From Porticoccaceae bacterium (lineage in GTDB: Bacteria > Pseudomonadota > Gammaproteobacteria > Pseudomonadales > Porticoccaceae), in NCBI GenBank assembly GCA_029252555.1, contig JAQXBF010000001.1, positions 25,172 to 89,171 of the forward strand: a stretch of 64,000 bases of DNA. The letters are read 5' to 3'. The notes beneath the pieces were generated by a model. It was given only the letters and a program-made list of their open reading frames with translations, did not search any database and was not told the origin of the DNA. How positions within the stretch are numbered: position 1 is the first letter of the stretch; the number at the start of each line of letters is the position of its first letter. This document shows, one piece after another, positions 1 to 10,340 of this stretch. A program made the translations under genes and the position numbers.

Positions 1-2
1 GG

Positions 3-197
3 GATCAGTATAAGCGGGCGGTGGAGACGATGAAGGTCAATGGTATCGATTTTGTGATTGAGCCCTATGTGCGCTTTAAAGGGCGCGAGGGTGAGCAGGC
101 GACCTTGTTTTTGAAGGACCCAAGCAATAATCATTTGGAGTTCAAGGCGTTCCGTAATATTGAGATGCTGTTTGCCAAGGATCTGTACAGCGACTAA
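3..197 (+). CDS. VOC-family protein, C-terminal end (partial)
   Basis: The frame is open from the left window edge and gives 64 residues before TAA. It contains [16 protein letters not shown] and, close to the end, [16 protein letters not shown]. The pattern D-P-x-N-N-x-L-E-F-K followed by a short tail is typical of the last beta strands of the vicinal oxygen chelate (glyoxalase/dioxygenase) fold, where the Glu is often a metal ligand. The N-terminal part lies outside the window, so substrate and exact family cannot be stated. It ends convergently with the next gene and overlaps its stop codon by a few bases. Family call is inference from motif; presence of a coding tail is clear. Confidence 0.7.
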   Translation, partial: DQYKRAVETMKVNGIDFVIEPYVRFKGREGEQATLFLKDPSNNHLEFKAFRNIEMLFAKDLYSD

Positions 198-1815
198 ACA
201 GAGTCTTTTTGTCTCACCGACCCCATTATCTTTCGCACTATTGCGCGCTTAACAAGCTCCAATTTATCTCTACTAGGCAAGCGGGCCTGCTGGGCTTTTT
301 CCAGATGCTCGGCATAATATGTTTTGCGGCTATAGTCGATACAGACTTCCATTATTACCGGTTGACTCTGAGCAGCAGTTTCCATTGCACGTCGCACTAT
401 GGTGTCTATGCCTTGATTGTTTACGATGGGGAAGTAGCCGCATTCGAGAGCTTCGGCGAAGCTACCCCAGTTGATATGCCCCAGGTTTTTGCTCGCGGTT
501 CGCTCGCTGTTATTGAACAAACAGTAAATGGCGCCGAGTTTTTCTCGCACGGCGGTAACTGCTTCCATACCATTAATGACCATAGCGCCATCGCCAACTA
601 TACCAATAACCTGTTTATCTGGGTTGGCTAATTTAATGGCATTGACCGCGGGTACGCAATAACCCATAGCATTAAAACTGGTGGGGCCAATAAAGCCTCT
701 GGGGTTGTTGATGGGCAAAAGTTCGGCGGCTAGTGTGCGGTGGGTGCCATGTCCTGTCACCACTATTACTTCATTACTAAGAGCCTTGGAAATAGAATCA
801 AAAAACACAGCTGGGTTTACCCGGCCTTTACTGTTGTGTTCTAGCCAGTCTTCTTTTAAGTCGGCTTTACCTTTGATTATGGATTTCTCAAGTGCCAGGT
901 TGCGGCTGGGTTTGGGCTGCAGTTCTTGCAGTTTATAAAGCAGACTGGCAGTAGCCGCTGGATCAAGATGAATCACCTGTTCCGGTAATTCTAGATATTC
1001 CAGCTCACTGCTATTGATGCCTATAGCCAGTAAGCAATCGCAGTCTTTTAAGGCATTGCGGACGCTTGGATTGGTGATTAGGCCGGCATGTAATAGGTGA
1101 CCGGCAGGAAAGGCGCCATTACCCGCTAATGAGGTGCAAACTGGTGCTGCCAGTACATCGGCTAAGGCGATAACCTTCTCGCTAGTATCCACGGCGCACC
1201 AACCAAGCAATAGGGCGGGGTTTTTGGCATCGATTAGTTTCTGGGCGGTGACATCTAGTTCATCTGCATTTATCTCTGGCTGGTTAGCAGCTGATAAATA
1301 TATTGGTAATGGCTGCGCTAGTTCTTCATGGAGTACTTGCAGATCCATGGGTATCTCAACACATACTGGGCCTGGCTTGCCCCTGATAGCGATCTGTTGG
1401 GCTTTGAAAATAGTGCTAACTATTTCCTCAAACTCGGAGACTTTAAAGCAGGCTTTGGTAACAGGTTGCAGTAGTTGCTGTGGGTCTATGCCGTCAGCTT
1501 GCAGGCTTGCAGCTGGCCGCCGGCAATAATGAGTAGTGGAATGCCCGAGATAAAGGCTTCAGCGATACCTTGGCTGATAATGGCATCGGCGGTGATAAGC
1601 ATGGTGCCGATCTCGCCATCTGTTGAAGTACGGCTTAGGGCATCGGCCATAAAGGCGGTGCTGATTTCTTGATTAACCAGGTGGGCAGTAATATCGCTGG
1701 AATTGTGTAGCTCGTTATCGATTTCTCGGTTATGGGCACCGAGTACACCAAAGGTGTGTTTGATGCCGAGCTGTTCCAGTGCATAGCGCACTAGCTGAGC
1801 GCCAGTTTTGTGTAT
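194..1815 (-). pseudogene. Frameshifted thiamine-diphosphate enzyme (acetolactate synthase-like)
   Basis: Two minus-strand pieces together make one ThDP enzyme of about 540 residues, the usual length of the acetolactate synthase/benzoylformate decarboxylase superfamily. The N-terminal piece (1791 down to 1486) has the pyrimidine-binding domain with FGVLGAHN and the catalytic-type Glu in VNQEIST. The C-terminal piece (1348 down to 194, open in frame up to about 1510) has the central domain and the ThDP/Mg motif GDGAMVINGME ending near CLFNN. The frames switch around 1497-1512 inside ...GGQLQA/LQADGID..., so one base has been gained or two lost. The natural N-terminus HKTGAQLV would start at an ATA codon (1813-1815), where an ATG is expected; GTG at 1791 is the first standard start. 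Probably inactive, unless the frameshift is a sequencing error. It lies downstream of rsxE and is not part of the usual rsx operon. Confidence 0.82.
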
Positions 1816-1874
1816 GGTTTATAACATCCTTTTTTTGACCTATTCCTGGTGACACCGCTACAGCGGATTAATTT

Positions 1875-2588
1875 CTAGCTGATGTGCCCTGTGGTTCTTA
1901 TGCGTTTTGCCCCTTTAATCGGGGCTTCTTTTTGAGCATCGGCGCGGTGTTTGTTGGCGTTATCAATGGCATTTTTAATGGCAATTAAAAAGCCGGTCAC
2001 CAAAAATGCGCCCGGCGGTAAAATAATCACCAGGAAACTGTAGCTGTCTCCGAACGGTCGTAGTACCCAGTCGGAAGCACCAGCACCAAAGAGTAGATGC
2101 ATGTCGGCAAACATGGTGCCTTGGCCTAGCAGTTCTCTGATGGCTCCGAGTAATACCAATACAGCTAAGAAGCCAAGGCCCATCATCAGGCCATCAAATG
2201 CGGCCATACCGATAGAATTCTTGCTGGCAAAAGCTTCGGCGCGACCGAGAATGGCACAGTTGGTAACGATCAGTGGGATAAAGATACCGAGTATTTGATA
2301 CAGCTCATAGGTGTAGGCTTTCATCAGTAGTTCGGCACAGGTCACAAAGGCAGCGATAATGATCACGAAAACCGGCAGACGCACTGCATCGCTAACGTGG
2401 TTGCGAATTAGTGAGACCATAGTGTTGGAGCCAATCAGTACGGCGAGGGTGGCAATACCTAGGCCCAGAGCATTTACCACTGTCCCAGTCACTGCGAGTA
2501 ACGGGCAAAGGCCCAACAGCTGCACTAGCGCTGGATTATTAGTCCAGAGCCCATTTTTAGCGACTTCTGCTGCGCTGACTTCACTCAT
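1875..2588 (-). CDS. rsxE: Rsx/Rnf electron transport complex subunit E
   Basis: 237 residues with about six hydrophobic helices, beginning with a short polar N-terminus followed by [18 protein letters not shown], and containing [19 protein letters not shown]. The L-L-G-L-C-P and V-T-N-C motifs are shared with RsxA and are characteristic of the RnfA/RnfE pair of inner membrane subunits, whose paired Cys residues are proposed to hold an iron-sulfur centre within the membrane. It is the last gene of the operon and its start overlaps the end of rsxG by 8 bases, implying translational coupling. In many relatives nth follows; here a broken ThDP enzyme follows instead. Assignment is firm. Confidence 0.96.
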   Translation of the reverse strand: MSEVSAAEVAKNGLWTNNPALVQLLGLCPLLAVTGTVVNALGLGIATLAVLIGSNTMVSLIRNHVSDAVRLPVFVIIIAAFVTCAELLMKAYTYELYQILGIFIPLIVTNCAILGRAEAFASKNSIGMAAFDGLMMGLGFLAVLVLLGAIRELLGQGTMFADMHLLFGAGASDWVLRPFGDSYSFLVIILPPGAFLVTGFLIAIKNAIDNANKHRADAQKEAPIKGAKRIRTTGHIS

Positions 2589-3234
2589 CTTCTAAACCCT
2601 CTGCTGCCAAGCTAGCTTCTACTAGAAGCCTTTCGCTATCTTCATTAAAGTAATCCAAAACCTCGGAAATCTGATAAATAACAGCTCTTGGTGTAATAGT
2701 AGCACCGGTAAACTCGTCGAAGGCGCCGCCATTTTTTTTCACATCCCAGCCAGCTTTTTCTGGGTTGGTTAAAGACTTGCCGTTAAAGCGAAGTATCCAG
2801 TCGCTCTTTTTAATGTCTACTTTATCTCCCAGGCCTGGAGTTTCTTTATGCTCTACCACACGCACGCCGGCAACGCTGCCATCGAAGTTTACGCCAACAA
2901 TCATGCCTATATTGCCACTGTAACCATCGGGGGTGACCGCGGGAATAATGGCGGCAACAGGTTGGCCTGCGCTACGGGCGATATGAATCACGCCGCCTTT
3001 TTTAAGGCCTAGTGCGGGCCAGAATTTTTCTGGGATTGGGTGCACATCCATTAGCAGATCGTTGTCGTGGCGCTCAATGGGAATAATTTCAAGCAAGGCG
3101 CGCTGGGCGGCCTTGCGCTCGGAATCAGCGATTCTATCCTTGGTTAGAGAATCGGTAGAGGCCAGTATTACCGCGGTGATCAGGGCAAAACTTGCAAGGA
3201 GCAGGCTATTAAAGCGAATCGATTCAAAGGTCAT
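2581..3234 (-). CDS. rsxG: Rsx/Rnf electron transport complex subunit G (flavoprotein)
   Basis: 217 residues: one N-terminal membrane anchor (about residues 9-27) and a periplasmic FMN-binding domain. [12 protein letters not shown] near residues 175-186 is the S/T-G-A-T-x-T motif in which the second Thr carries covalent FMN through a phosphoester bond; [11 protein letters not shown] is also typical of the family. RsxG passes electrons between the membrane subunits of the complex. Starts with ATGA overlapping the rsxD stop by 4 bases. The neighbours on both sides are Rsx subunits, so the call is secure. Confidence 0.96.
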   Translation of the reverse strand: MTFESIRFNSLLLASFALITAVILASTDSLTKDRIADSERKAAQRALLEIIPIERHDNDLLMDVHPIPEKFWPALGLKKGGVIHIARSAGQPVAAIIPAVTPDGYSGNIGMIVGVNFDGSVAGVRVVEHKETPGLGDKVDIKKSDWILRFNGKSLTNPEKAGWDVKKNGGAFDEFTGATITPRAVIYQISEVLDYFNEDSERLLVEASLAAEGLEDE

Positions 3235-4298
3235 TGGACTTCCTCCTTCTCGGTCGCCCGGCGTCGATCAATATGGCCATAGGTGCGCGGTAAGGTGTAG
3301 TTATCAATAAATGGTGCAGCAAAGTTGGCCAACAGCACAGCAAAGGCAACTGCGTCTGGGTAATTGCCCCAAGCACGAATAAGATACACCAGCCCACCGA
3401 TCAGGGCGCCATAGATTAAGCGCCCGCGATTACTTGCAGCGGAGGACACTGGGTCAGTCAAAATAAAGAAAGCACCCATCATGCTGGCACCGCTAAAGAG
3501 GTGCATCAATGCTGAGCCTGGGCTATCGGAGCTGCCTCCGTCCCAAAATAGCTCAGACATTATGGCGATAGCGGCCAACATGGCCACTGGGCCATGCCAG
3601 GTGAAAATTTTGCTACCCAGTAATATCAAACCACCAATCAGGAAGCCGATATTGACCCACTCCCAACCTACCCCGGCAATGCCGGCTTCGCTGAAGAGTG
3701 GGTTCTGGCTATAGATTTGCTCAACTAAAAGCCCATCACTAAATTTAAAGCTATCTAGAGGTGTGGCGCCGGTAACGCCATCGGCAGGGCTGTAGCCTGC
3801 AAATACGATACTCAGTGACTCTAATATTCCGGGATGTGATACGCCTTCTGGCAGCAGTGCCAGCGGTGTAACCCAGCTAGTCATTTGTATGGGGAAGGAA
3901 ATTAGCAAAACCACATAACCCACCATCGCTGGGTTAAAGGGGTTGTAGCCCAAGCCGCCATAAAGATGTTTGGCGACAACAATGGAGAATAAGCTACCCA
4001 CCACCACTACCCACCAAGGGGCCAGTGGTGGCAGTGCCAGGCCTAGTAGCACGGCGGTAACAGCAGCACTGTAGTCACGCAGATAGAAACCCACGGAGCG
4101 GCCGCGCATTTGCAAAATCAGTGCTTCGGCGGCGACGGCGGTGGCAGTGGCTAGCAGAACATTAATCAGGCTGCCCCAGCCAAAGTGGTAGGTCAGTGCA
4201 AACAGCCCGGGCAATGTGGCCCATAGCACCAGCTGCATAACCTGCGCGGTGTTCTGGGAGGCATGGGCATGGGGTGAGGTGATTTGCTTAAAGGCCAT
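3231..4298 (-). CDS. rsxD: Rsx/Rnf electron transport complex subunit D
   Basis: 355 residues, a multi-helix inner membrane protein of the RnfD/NqrB family. GVTGATPLDSF near residues 184-195 contains the family flavinylation sequence for covalent FMN, and GGLGYNPFNPAMVGYVVLL and FFILTDPVSSAASNRGR are conserved signatures of the channel-forming part. Residues 15-36 begin the first helix. Its ATG shares one base with the rsxC stop (TAATG), so translation is likely coupled. RsxD is thought to couple electron flow to ion movement. Length is normal for the family. Confidence 0.96.
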   Translation of the reverse strand: MAFKQITSPHAHASQNTAQVMQLVLWATLPGLFALTYHFGWGSLINVLLATATAVAAEALILQMRGRSVGFYLRDYSAAVTAVLLGLALPPLAPWWVVVVGSLFSIVVAKHLYGGLGYNPFNPAMVGYVVLLISFPIQMTSWVTPLALLPEGVSHPGILESLSIVFAGYSPADGVTGATPLDSFKFSDGLLVEQIYSQNPLFSEAGIAGVGWEWVNIGFLIGGLILLGSKIFTWHGPVAMLAAIAIMSELFWDGGSSDSPGSALMHLFSGASMMGAFFILTDPVSSAASNRGRLIYGALIGGLVYLIRAWGNYPDAVAFAVLLANFAAPFIDNYTLPRTYGHIDRRRATEKEEVQ

Positions 4299-6073
4299 TA
4301 GTCTACCCGCTCCCCACTCTTGTCTTTATTCTGCTCCTGCGAGCCATGCTCTGCTATGTGTTCGGCCAATCGCGCCTCTGCCTGCTCAAGCTTTTGCTTA
4401 GAGGCCTCAACGGCGGCATTGAGAATGTTTTTTTGCTCGTCTGTTTGGCTGCTATCGGCTTCAGCTAATTTTTCTTCGGCCATTTGCACTCGCATCTCAG
4501 CACCAGCAATAGAGCGTTCAAACTTAGCTTGCTGTTGTTCTGGGCTGACTTTTTTAGCGGCCGCGCGGGCCTGTGCCGCGGCGATAATATCAGCGGCAGA
4601 ACCAGCACCGGCTTTTGCTCCAGAGGCTGCCTGAGCTTTTTCTGCGGCCTCCCTGCGCGCTGCGCGTTTGGTTTCTTTATCTTTTTCCGCCTGTTCCATG
4701 CGCTGCTGGTGAAACTCAAAACGCTGGCGGGCAAGGTCAGATTTTACTTTTTCTGCCCTGGCTTTTTTTATTTCGCCTTTGCTGTTGCGATAGTACTGCA
4801 CCAACGGAATGTTGCTGGGGCAGACATAGGAGCAGGCTCCACATTCAATGCAGTCGAACAGGTTATGGGCTTCAAGACGCTCATGATCCTGGGCCTGGGA
4901 GTGCCAGAACAGCTGCTGAGGCAGCAGTGATACCGGGCAGGCTTCAGCGCACATGCCACAGCGTATACAGGGTTGAACCGGATTGTCTTCGGGTATTTCC
5001 TCGTAGCTCGGGGCCAGTATGCAATTGGTGGTTTTGACAATGGGCACATCGGCGCTGGTGAGACTAAAGCCCATCATTGGGCCACCCATCACCAGCCGGC
5101 TGCAGGCTTCGTCTTTGAATTCACTGTGAGCCAGCATATGGCTGACGGAAGTGCCAATGAGTGTTTCGTAGTTGCGATTAATGCCGCAGGCGTCACCAGT
5201 CATGGTGGTGACGCGAGATATTAAAGGCTCACCGTCAACAATGGCCCGCTTAACCGCATAGGTGGTACCTATGTTCACGCACACCATACCTATATCAGCG
5301 GGCAGCTCGCCGCTGGGAATTTCTTCACCGGTGAGTATATAAATTAATTGTTTCTCACCACCGGAGGGATATTTGGTGGGGAAGGAAACTACTGAAATAC
5401 CGGTGTCCACCACATGGGGTTCCAGTGCAGCTATGGCCTCGGGTTTATTATCTTCGATACCGATCATGATATTACCGGGGTGCCCCAGTATCTGACTCAG
5501 TATGCCAATACCTTCTATAACTTCTGCGGCGCGCTCACGAATCGCTGAGTCGTCGGCCGTAATATAGGGCTCGCATTCAGTGGCATTAACAATCAGGGTG
5601 TGGATCGGGCGCTGACGGCCGGGGTTTAATTTAACCGCAGACGGAAAACCTGCACCGCCCATACCTGCAATACCAGCCTTGGCCACAGCCTTAAGCAATG
5701 TATTGGGGGAAGCATGTTTATAGTCGGCAATGCCTTCATGTTTTTTCCACTTGTCGCGGCCATCGCTGGTGATCTCGATGCAGGGAGCCAGCATGCCAGA
5801 GGAATGGGCAATAGGGCGGTGCTCGATCGCTGTAATGGTACCCGATGTGGGTGCATGCATGGACACAGAGACGGTGCCATTGGCCTCGGCAATAATTTGC
5901 CCTTTAAGTACTTTTTTGCCGATCTCCACAGTGGGTTTTGCTGGAGCGCCTATATGTTGGCTCAATGGAATTAGCAGCTTGTCTGGAATCGGCAACGTAC
6001 CGATAGGCAGACTGACTGACTGATGCTTATTTTCTGGGGGGTGAACACCACCGGGAGTAACCCAAGTTTTCAT
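4298..6073 (-). CDS. rsxC: Rsx/Rnf electron transport complex subunit C
   Basis: 591 residues. The N-terminal two thirds resembles NuoF: a Gly-rich nucleotide/FMN site with [16 protein letters not shown] (about 134-149) and [13 protein letters not shown]. Two ferredoxin clusters follow: [13 protein letters not shown] (about 371-383) and [13 protein letters not shown] (about 410-422). After residue 450 comes an Ala/Glu/Lys-rich, probably coiled or disordered tail ([16 protein letters not shown]...), the variable part of RsxC; this one is short compared with the 700-plus residues in many gammaproteobacteria. The protein is the NADH- or ferredoxin-side peripheral subunit on the cytoplasmic face. 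It overlaps rsxB by 4 bases (ATGA). Confidence 0.96.
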   Translation of the reverse strand: MKTWVTPGGVHPPENKHQSVSLPIGTLPIPDKLLIPLSQHIGAPAKPTVEIGKKVLKGQIIAEANGTVSVSMHAPTSGTITAIEHRPIAHSSGMLAPCIEITSDGRDKWKKHEGIADYKHASPNTLLKAVAKAGIAGMGGAGFPSAVKLNPGRQRPIHTLIVNATECEPYITADDSAIRERAAEVIEGIGILSQILGHPGNIMIGIEDNKPEAIAALEPHVVDTGISVVSFPTKYPSGGEKQLIYILTGEEIPSGELPADIGMVCVNIGTTYAVKRAIVDGEPLISRVTTMTGDACGINRNYETLIGTSVSHMLAHSEFKDEACSRLVMGGPMMGFSLTSADVPIVKTTNCILAPSYEEIPEDNPVQPCIRCGMCAEACPVSLLPQQLFWHSQAQDHERLEAHNLFDCIECGACSYVCPSNIPLVQYYRNSKGEIKKARAEKVKSDLARQRFEFHQQRMEQAEKDKETKRAARREAAEKAQAASGAKAGAGSAADIIAAAQARAAAKKVSPEQQQAKFERSIAGAEMRVQMAEEKLAEADSSQTDEQKNILNAAVEASKQKLEQAEARLAEHIAEHGSQEQNKDKSGERVD

Positions 6074-6669
6074 GCTGAGGCCCTCCTGTCGCTAGCAATT
6101 AGATCTGCGGGGATCGCAGGCGCTGGCCAGTGCCATTCTTTTATACCTTCTTCTACGGGCAGCATGTCAATACAGTCTACTGGGCAAGGCTCTACGCACA
6201 GATCGCAGCCGGTGCATTCATCGGCAATCACTGTGTGCATTAATTTTGCGGCGCCTAAAATGGCATCCACTGGGCAGGCTTGAATGCACTTGGTGCAACC
6301 AATGCATTCATCTTCGCGGATATAGGCCACGGTTTTAGCATCGGCTTCTTCGCCGTGTTCTGCATCCAATGCTGGTGCTGGCACATCGAGTAGGTTGGCA
6401 ATGGCATTGATAGTGGCCTGGCCACCGGGGGGGCATTTGTTGATGGCGTCGCCATTGGCTATAGACTCGGCGTAGGGTCGGCACCCGGGAAAACCGCATT
6501 GGCCACATTGGGTTTGCGGCAACAGCTCGTCGAGTTGCTCGACTATGGGGTCGCCTTCCACTTTAAATTTTTCTGCGGCAAAGCCAAGCAGGCCTCCAAA
6601 CAGGATGCCGAGCCCGACCAGCGCAACCAGCGCAGCGAGAATAGGTTGTTGAGCAATGGCTTCGATCAT
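6070..6669 (-). CDS. rsxB: Rsx/Rnf electron transport complex subunit B (ferredoxin)
   Basis: 199 residues: an N-terminal membrane anchor (about 8-30), the Fe-S domain with [15 protein letters not shown] (about 54-68), and two 4Fe-4S motifs [15 protein letters not shown] and [15 protein letters not shown]. This arrangement is specific to RnfB, the multi-cluster entry subunit. The gene lies directly between rsxA and rsxC: its ATG follows the rsxA stop without a gap, and its own stop overlaps the rsxC start. In E. coli the equivalent complex keeps SoxR reduced; in other bacteria it drives ferredoxin reduction at the expense of ion gradients. Which role applies here cannot be read from sequence. 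Confidence 0.96.
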   Translation of the reverse strand: MIEAIAQQPILAALVALVGLGILFGGLLGFAAEKFKVEGDPIVEQLDELLPQTQCGQCGFPGCRPYAESIANGDAINKCPPGGQATINAIANLLDVPAPALDAEHGEEADAKTVAYIREDECIGCTKCIQACPVDAILGAAKLMHTVIADECTGCDLCVEPCPVDCIDMLPVEEGIKEWHWPAPAIPADLIASDRRASA

Positions 6670-7245
6670 TTACACCAGTCCACTAAAGCCCATGAAGGCC
6701 AGTGACATGAGGCCAGCGGTAATCATGGCGATAGCTGCGCCTTCGAACGGTGCTGGAATATCAGCGGCCGCCAGTCGCTCGCGCATGGCGGAGAAAAAAA
6801 TCAGTACCAGTGAGAAACCGGCGCCAGCGCCAAAGCCATACAGTGATGACTGCATAAAATTGAGGTCTTTGGAGGCGTTTTGTAATGCCACACCGAGCAC
6901 GGCACAGTTGGTGGTGATCAATGGCAAAAACACACCCAGCACGCGATACAGCAACGGGCTAGATTTTTCGATAAACATTTTAGTGAACTGCACCACTGCG
7001 GCAATCACCAGAATAAAGGAGATGGTGCGCAGATAAATCAGGCCCAGAGGCGTCAGTACCAGCACGTCGACAATGTAGCTGGCCATAGCGGTTAGGGTCA
7101 GTACAAAGGTGGTGGCGGCAGACATGCCAATGGCCGATTCCAACTTGGTGGACACGCCCATAAACGGACACAGCCCGAGGAACTGCACCAGTACAAAGTT
7201 ATTGATCAGGATAGAGCTGACCAGAATTACTGCAAATTCTTGCAT
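6670..7245 (-). CDS. rsxA: Rsx/Rnf electron transport complex subunit A
   Basis: 191 residues, six predicted membrane helices. [18 protein letters not shown] near the N-terminus and [16 protein letters not shown] in the middle are the paired Cys motifs shared with RsxE. It is the first gene of the six-gene operon A-B-C-D-G-E, whose junctions all overlap or abut, so the whole set is probably one transcript from the promoter upstream of this gene. Length matches RnfA/RsxA of other gammaproteobacteria (about 193). Confidence 0.96.
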   Translation of the reverse strand: MQEFAVILVSSILINNFVLVQFLGLCPFMGVSTKLESAIGMSAATTFVLTLTAMASYIVDVLVLTPLGLIYLRTISFILVIAAVVQFTKMFIEKSSPLLYRVLGVFLPLITTNCAVLGVALQNASKDLNFMQSSLYGFGAGAGFSLVLIFFSAMRERLAAADIPAPFEGAAIAMITAGLMSLAFMGFSGLV

Positions 7246-7273
7246 AGCCTACACGCATGTTGTTTAAAGGGCC

Positions 7274-7303
7274 ATTATCCTAGAATCAACTCGTTTGATT
7301 CAA
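7274..7303 (-). promoter_or_regulatory. Putative rsx operon promoter with inverted repeat
   Basis: On the minus strand upstream of rsxA lies TTGAAT (7303-7298), an 18-base spacer and GATAAT (7279-7274), a good sigma-70 pair. Inside the spacer sits the inverted repeat GAATCAA-N5-TTGATTC (7283-7301), partly covering the -35 box and so placed where a repressor or activator could act. The position about 30 bases before the rsxA start is suitable. No regulator is identified; the elements are read by eye. Confidence 0.5.
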
Positions 7304-7366
7304 TAGCAATGGGGTCGGGCTTTAGCACTTTTCGATCTACCTAATAAATACTCATTGTAGCCGATG

Positions 7367-9388
7367 TTAGGTCACTCGCTGGCCTGGCTGGGCACCGGAA
7401 TCTGGCTTCAATAAATAAATGCCTTTTTTGTCGCCAGCGGCAAGCACCATGCCCTCAGACATACCAAAGCGCATTTTGCGTGGCGCCAGATTGGCCACCA
7501 TCACCGTCAGGCGGCCTTCCAGATCTTCGGGCTTGTAAGATGACTTAATGCCGGAGAAAACATTGCGTGTCTCGCCACCAATATCCAATGTCAGTTGCAG
7601 CAACTTTTCTGCGCCTTCTACATGGCTGGCTTTAACGATCATGGCTACACGCAGATCCACCTTGATAAAGTCATCAAAGTTAATTTCATCGGCGATAGGG
7701 TCGTCGGCTAGGGGCCCTTCCAGTTTTGGCGCTGCAGCTTGCGCTGCTTCTTCTTTGCTGGCTTCTACCATGGCGTCCACTCTGTCTTTTTCGATGCGCT
7801 GCATCAGCGGCTTAAAGGCATTAATTTTGTGCTCGGTCAGCGGCTGCTGCAGGCTGTCCCAGCTTAGCGAATCGTTTAAAAAGGCTTCGCCCTCGACGGC
7901 CATGGCTGGCAACACTGGCTTCAGATAGCCCAGTAATACGCGGAATAGGTTAATGCCCAGTGAGCAAATATCCTGCACTTCCGGCTGTTTGCCTTCTTCT
8001 TTGTTGAGCTTCCAGGGTTCTTTGGCCGCGATATATTCATTGGCGGCATCGGCCTGAGCCATAATTTCGCGAATGGCTTTAGCGTAGTCGCGGTTTTCAT
8101 AATGGTTCGCAATAGCCTCAGCGGCACCGGTTACCTGCTCCCATAGGGCGGGGTTTTCGATGGCGTTGGAGAGAACGCCGTCGTTGCCATTGGCCACAAA
8201 CTTGGCGCAGCGGCTGGCAATATTGACCACTTTGCCCACTAGGTCGCTGTTTACTTTCTGCACGAAGTCTTCCAGATTCAGGTCGATATCTTCGACTGAG
8301 CAACTGAGTTTGGCCGCGTAGTAGTAGCGCAAATATTCTGGGTTTAGGTGGTCAAGATAGCAGCGGGCGTTGATAAAGGTGCCGCGGCTCTTGCTCATCT
8401 TTTTGCCATTGACGGTAACAAAACCATGCACACAGACTTTGGTTGGGGTGCGGTAGTCGGCGCTTTTGAGCATGGCGGGCCAGAACAGGGCATGGAAGTT
8501 AACAATATCCTTGCCGATAAAATGGTACAGCTCGGTGCTTGTGTCTGCGGCCCAGTAATGGTCGAAGTTGATGCCATCGCGATCGCAGAAATTTTTAAAG
8601 GCGGCCATATAGCCGATAGGGGCATCCAGCCAGACATAAAAATACTTGCCCGGCGCATTGGGTATTTCAAAACCAAAGTAAGGTGCGTCGCGGCTGATAT
8701 CCCATTCCTGCAGACCGCTATCCAGCCATTCCCCTAGTTTGTTGGCCACTTCAGTTTGCACGGCACCACTGCGAGTCCACTCCTGCAAGAACTCAGTGAA
8801 TTCTGGCAGCTTAAAGAAATAATGGGTCGACTCTTTCTCTATGGGTGTTGCCCCAGAGATTGCTGACACCGGGTTGATCAAATCGGTGGGCGCATAGGTG
8901 GCGCCACAGACTTCACAGTTGTCGCCGTATTGATCTTTGGCGCCACACTTGGGGCAGGTGCCTTTGATATAGCGATCGGCCAAAAACAGATTCTTTTCAG
9001 GGTCAAAGGCCTGGATGATATCTCGCTTGGCGATATGGCCATTGTCATTTAGGCGGTTGTAGATCAGCTCAGATAGCTCTCGATTCTCTTCAGAATGGGT
9101 GCTGTGGTAGTTGTCCACGCCAATCAAAAAGTCCCGGAAGTCCGCCTCGTGAATGGCGCGCATATCGGCAATATGTTGCTCGGCGCTAATACCTTTTTCA
9201 TCAGCTTTAAGCATGATGGCAGTTCCGTGGGCATCATCAGCGGAAACATAGTAACATTCGTGTCCGCGCATTCGTTGGAAGCGTACCCAAACATCGGTTT
9301 GAGTGTATTCCAGAATATGACCAAGATGCAGTGCAGCATTGGCATAGGGCAGGGCGTTGGTTACCAGTATTTGGCGTTTCGATGACAT
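7367..9388 (-). CDS. metG: Methionyl-tRNA synthetase
   Basis: 673 residues, class I aminoacyl-tRNA synthetase that charges tRNA-Met. The HIGH-like motif HLGH is at residues 21-24, the KMSKS motif in [11 protein letters not shown] near 333. A zinc knuckle [19 protein letters not shown] lies near 144-162, as in the long MetG1 form. The last ~110 residues, beginning [12 protein letters not shown], form the EMAPII-like OB-fold tRNA-binding domain that promotes dimerisation and tRNA binding in E. coli-type enzymes. Divergent from apbC with 148 bases between, as in Pseudomonas. Start ATG is well supported by [17 protein letters not shown]. Confidence 0.98.
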   Translation of the reverse strand: MSSKRQILVTNALPYANAALHLGHILEYTQTDVWVRFQRMRGHECYYVSADDAHGTAIMLKADEKGISAEQHIADMRAIHEADFRDFLIGVDNYHSTHSEENRELSELIYNRLNDNGHIAKRDIIQAFDPEKNLFLADRYIKGTCPKCGAKDQYGDNCEVCGATYAPTDLINPVSAISGATPIEKESTHYFFKLPEFTEFLQEWTRSGAVQTEVANKLGEWLDSGLQEWDISRDAPYFGFEIPNAPGKYFYVWLDAPIGYMAAFKNFCDRDGINFDHYWAADTSTELYHFIGKDIVNFHALFWPAMLKSADYRTPTKVCVHGFVTVNGKKMSKSRGTFINARCYLDHLNPEYLRYYYAAKLSCSVEDIDLNLEDFVQKVNSDLVGKVVNIASRCAKFVANGNDGVLSNAIENPALWEQVTGAAEAIANHYENRDYAKAIREIMAQADAANEYIAAKEPWKLNKEEGKQPEVQDICSLGINLFRVLLGYLKPVLPAMAVEGEAFLNDSLSWDSLQQPLTEHKINAFKPLMQRIEKDRVDAMVEASKEEAAQAAAPKLEGPLADDPIADEINFDDFIKVDLRVAMIVKASHVEGAEKLLQLTLDIGGETRNVFSGIKSSYKPEDLEGRLTVMVANLAPRKMRFGMSEGMVLAAGDKKGIYLLKPDSGAQPGQRVT

Positions 9389-9536
9389 GGCTTAAATTCT
9401 TTTTTTAGGCATTGTTTGCAAGGCGCAACTATAGCGATTTTACGCCAACTTTTCACGGCCAATTGCTGCTTTAAAAGCAGGTATAGGGGCGTTTAAACAG
9501 GCATTTTGGATAAATCAGTAATTTTGGAGTGGTTTA
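9389..9536. promoter_or_regulatory. Divergent metG/apbC intergenic region
   Basis: The 148 bases between metG and apbC must hold promoters for both. A palindrome CTGCTTT-A-AAAGCAG occupies 9466-9480. On the minus strand TAAAAT and TATAGT are possible -10 boxes for metG, but no convincing -35 could be fixed. On the plus side TTGGAG (9525-9530) is the ribosome binding site for apbC. No coding sequence is seen. Confidence 0.35.
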
Positions 9537-10340
9537 GTGTTAGATCAGGTGAAATACATAGTGGCTGTCGCCTCCGGCAAAGGCGGTGTCGGCAAGTCCA
9601 CCACAGCGGTTAATTTGGCTCTGGCCCTGCAAGCGGCGGGCAAGAAAGTTGGGTTATTGGATGCCGACATCTATGGCCCCAGTATCGCCATGATGCTGGG
9701 TGTGCCCGAAGGCACACGCCCCACCGCTGCAGATGAAAAACATTTTGGCCCGATAGAAGCCCATGGGCTGAAAACCATGTCTATGGCATATCTGGTGACC
9801 GATCAAACTCCAATGGCCTGGCGCGGTCCCATGGCGGCTGGTGCATTGCAACAGCTTTTGGGGCAGACCATGTGGGGCGAGTTGGATATTCTGGTAGTAG
9901 ATATGCCACCGGGTACTGGTGATATTCAGTTGACTCTGGCTCAAAAGGCGCAGGTTTCCGGTGCGGTAGTGGTCACTACCCCCCAAAATATTGCTCTGCT
10001 GGATGCCAAAAAAGGCATCGAGATGTTTCTAAAAGTGAAAATTCCAGTATTGGGTATTGTTGAGAATATGGCTATGCATATTTGTTCCCAGTGCGGCCAT
10101 ACTGAGGCAATTTTTGGTGATGGTGGTGGTGCCGATGTGGCAGAGCAGTATGAGACTAAGCTGCTGGGTAGCCTGCCTCTGGACCGATCGATTCGTGAGA
10201 ATGGCGATGCAGGTTTGCCGTCGGTGGTTGCGGATTCTGAAGGGCAGATAGCACAGCATTATGAGCAGATTGCTCAGTCGGTGATTGCTGAGTTGGAGTC
10301 TGGTGGTGCCAGTGCTGGGCCAGAGATTGTTTTCCAGTAG
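9537..10340 (+). CDS. apbC: Iron-sulfur carrier/assembly P-loop ATPase ApbC (Mrp), short form
   Basis: 267 residues of the Mrp/NBP35 ParA-like ATPase family that holds and transfers Fe-S clusters. The deviant Walker A motif SGKGGVGKST is at about residues 13-22, DADIYGPSI follows, and the cluster-binding pair CSQC is in AMHICSQCGH near residue 181. Most bacterial ApbC proteins (about 360 residues) carry an N-terminal MIP18/DUF59 domain of about 90 residues; this one lacks it. An in-frame TAA at 9519-9521 just before the ribosome binding site TTGGAG and the GTG start shows that the short form is genuine. Placed before dcd and divergent from metG, the usual context. Likely cytoplasmic. Confidence 0.93.
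   Translation: MLDQVKYIVAVASGKGGVGKSTTAVNLALALQAAGKKVGLLDADIYGPSIAMMLGVPEGTRPTAADEKHFGPIEAHGLKTMSMAYLVTDQTPMAWRGPMAAGALQQLLGQTMWGELDILVVDMPPGTGDIQLTLAQKAQVSGAVVVTTPQNIALLDAKKGIEMFLKVKIPVLGIVENMAMHICSQCGHTEAIFGDGGGADVAEQYETKLLGSLPLDRSIRENGDAGLPSVVADSEGQIAQHYEQIAQSVIAELESGGASAGPEIVFQ

Noticed and set aside
1486..1512. Programmed ribosomal frameshift in the ThDP enzyme
   Set aside because: No slippery heptamer or downstream structure is evident, and the start codon is also abnormal; decay or sequencing error fits better.
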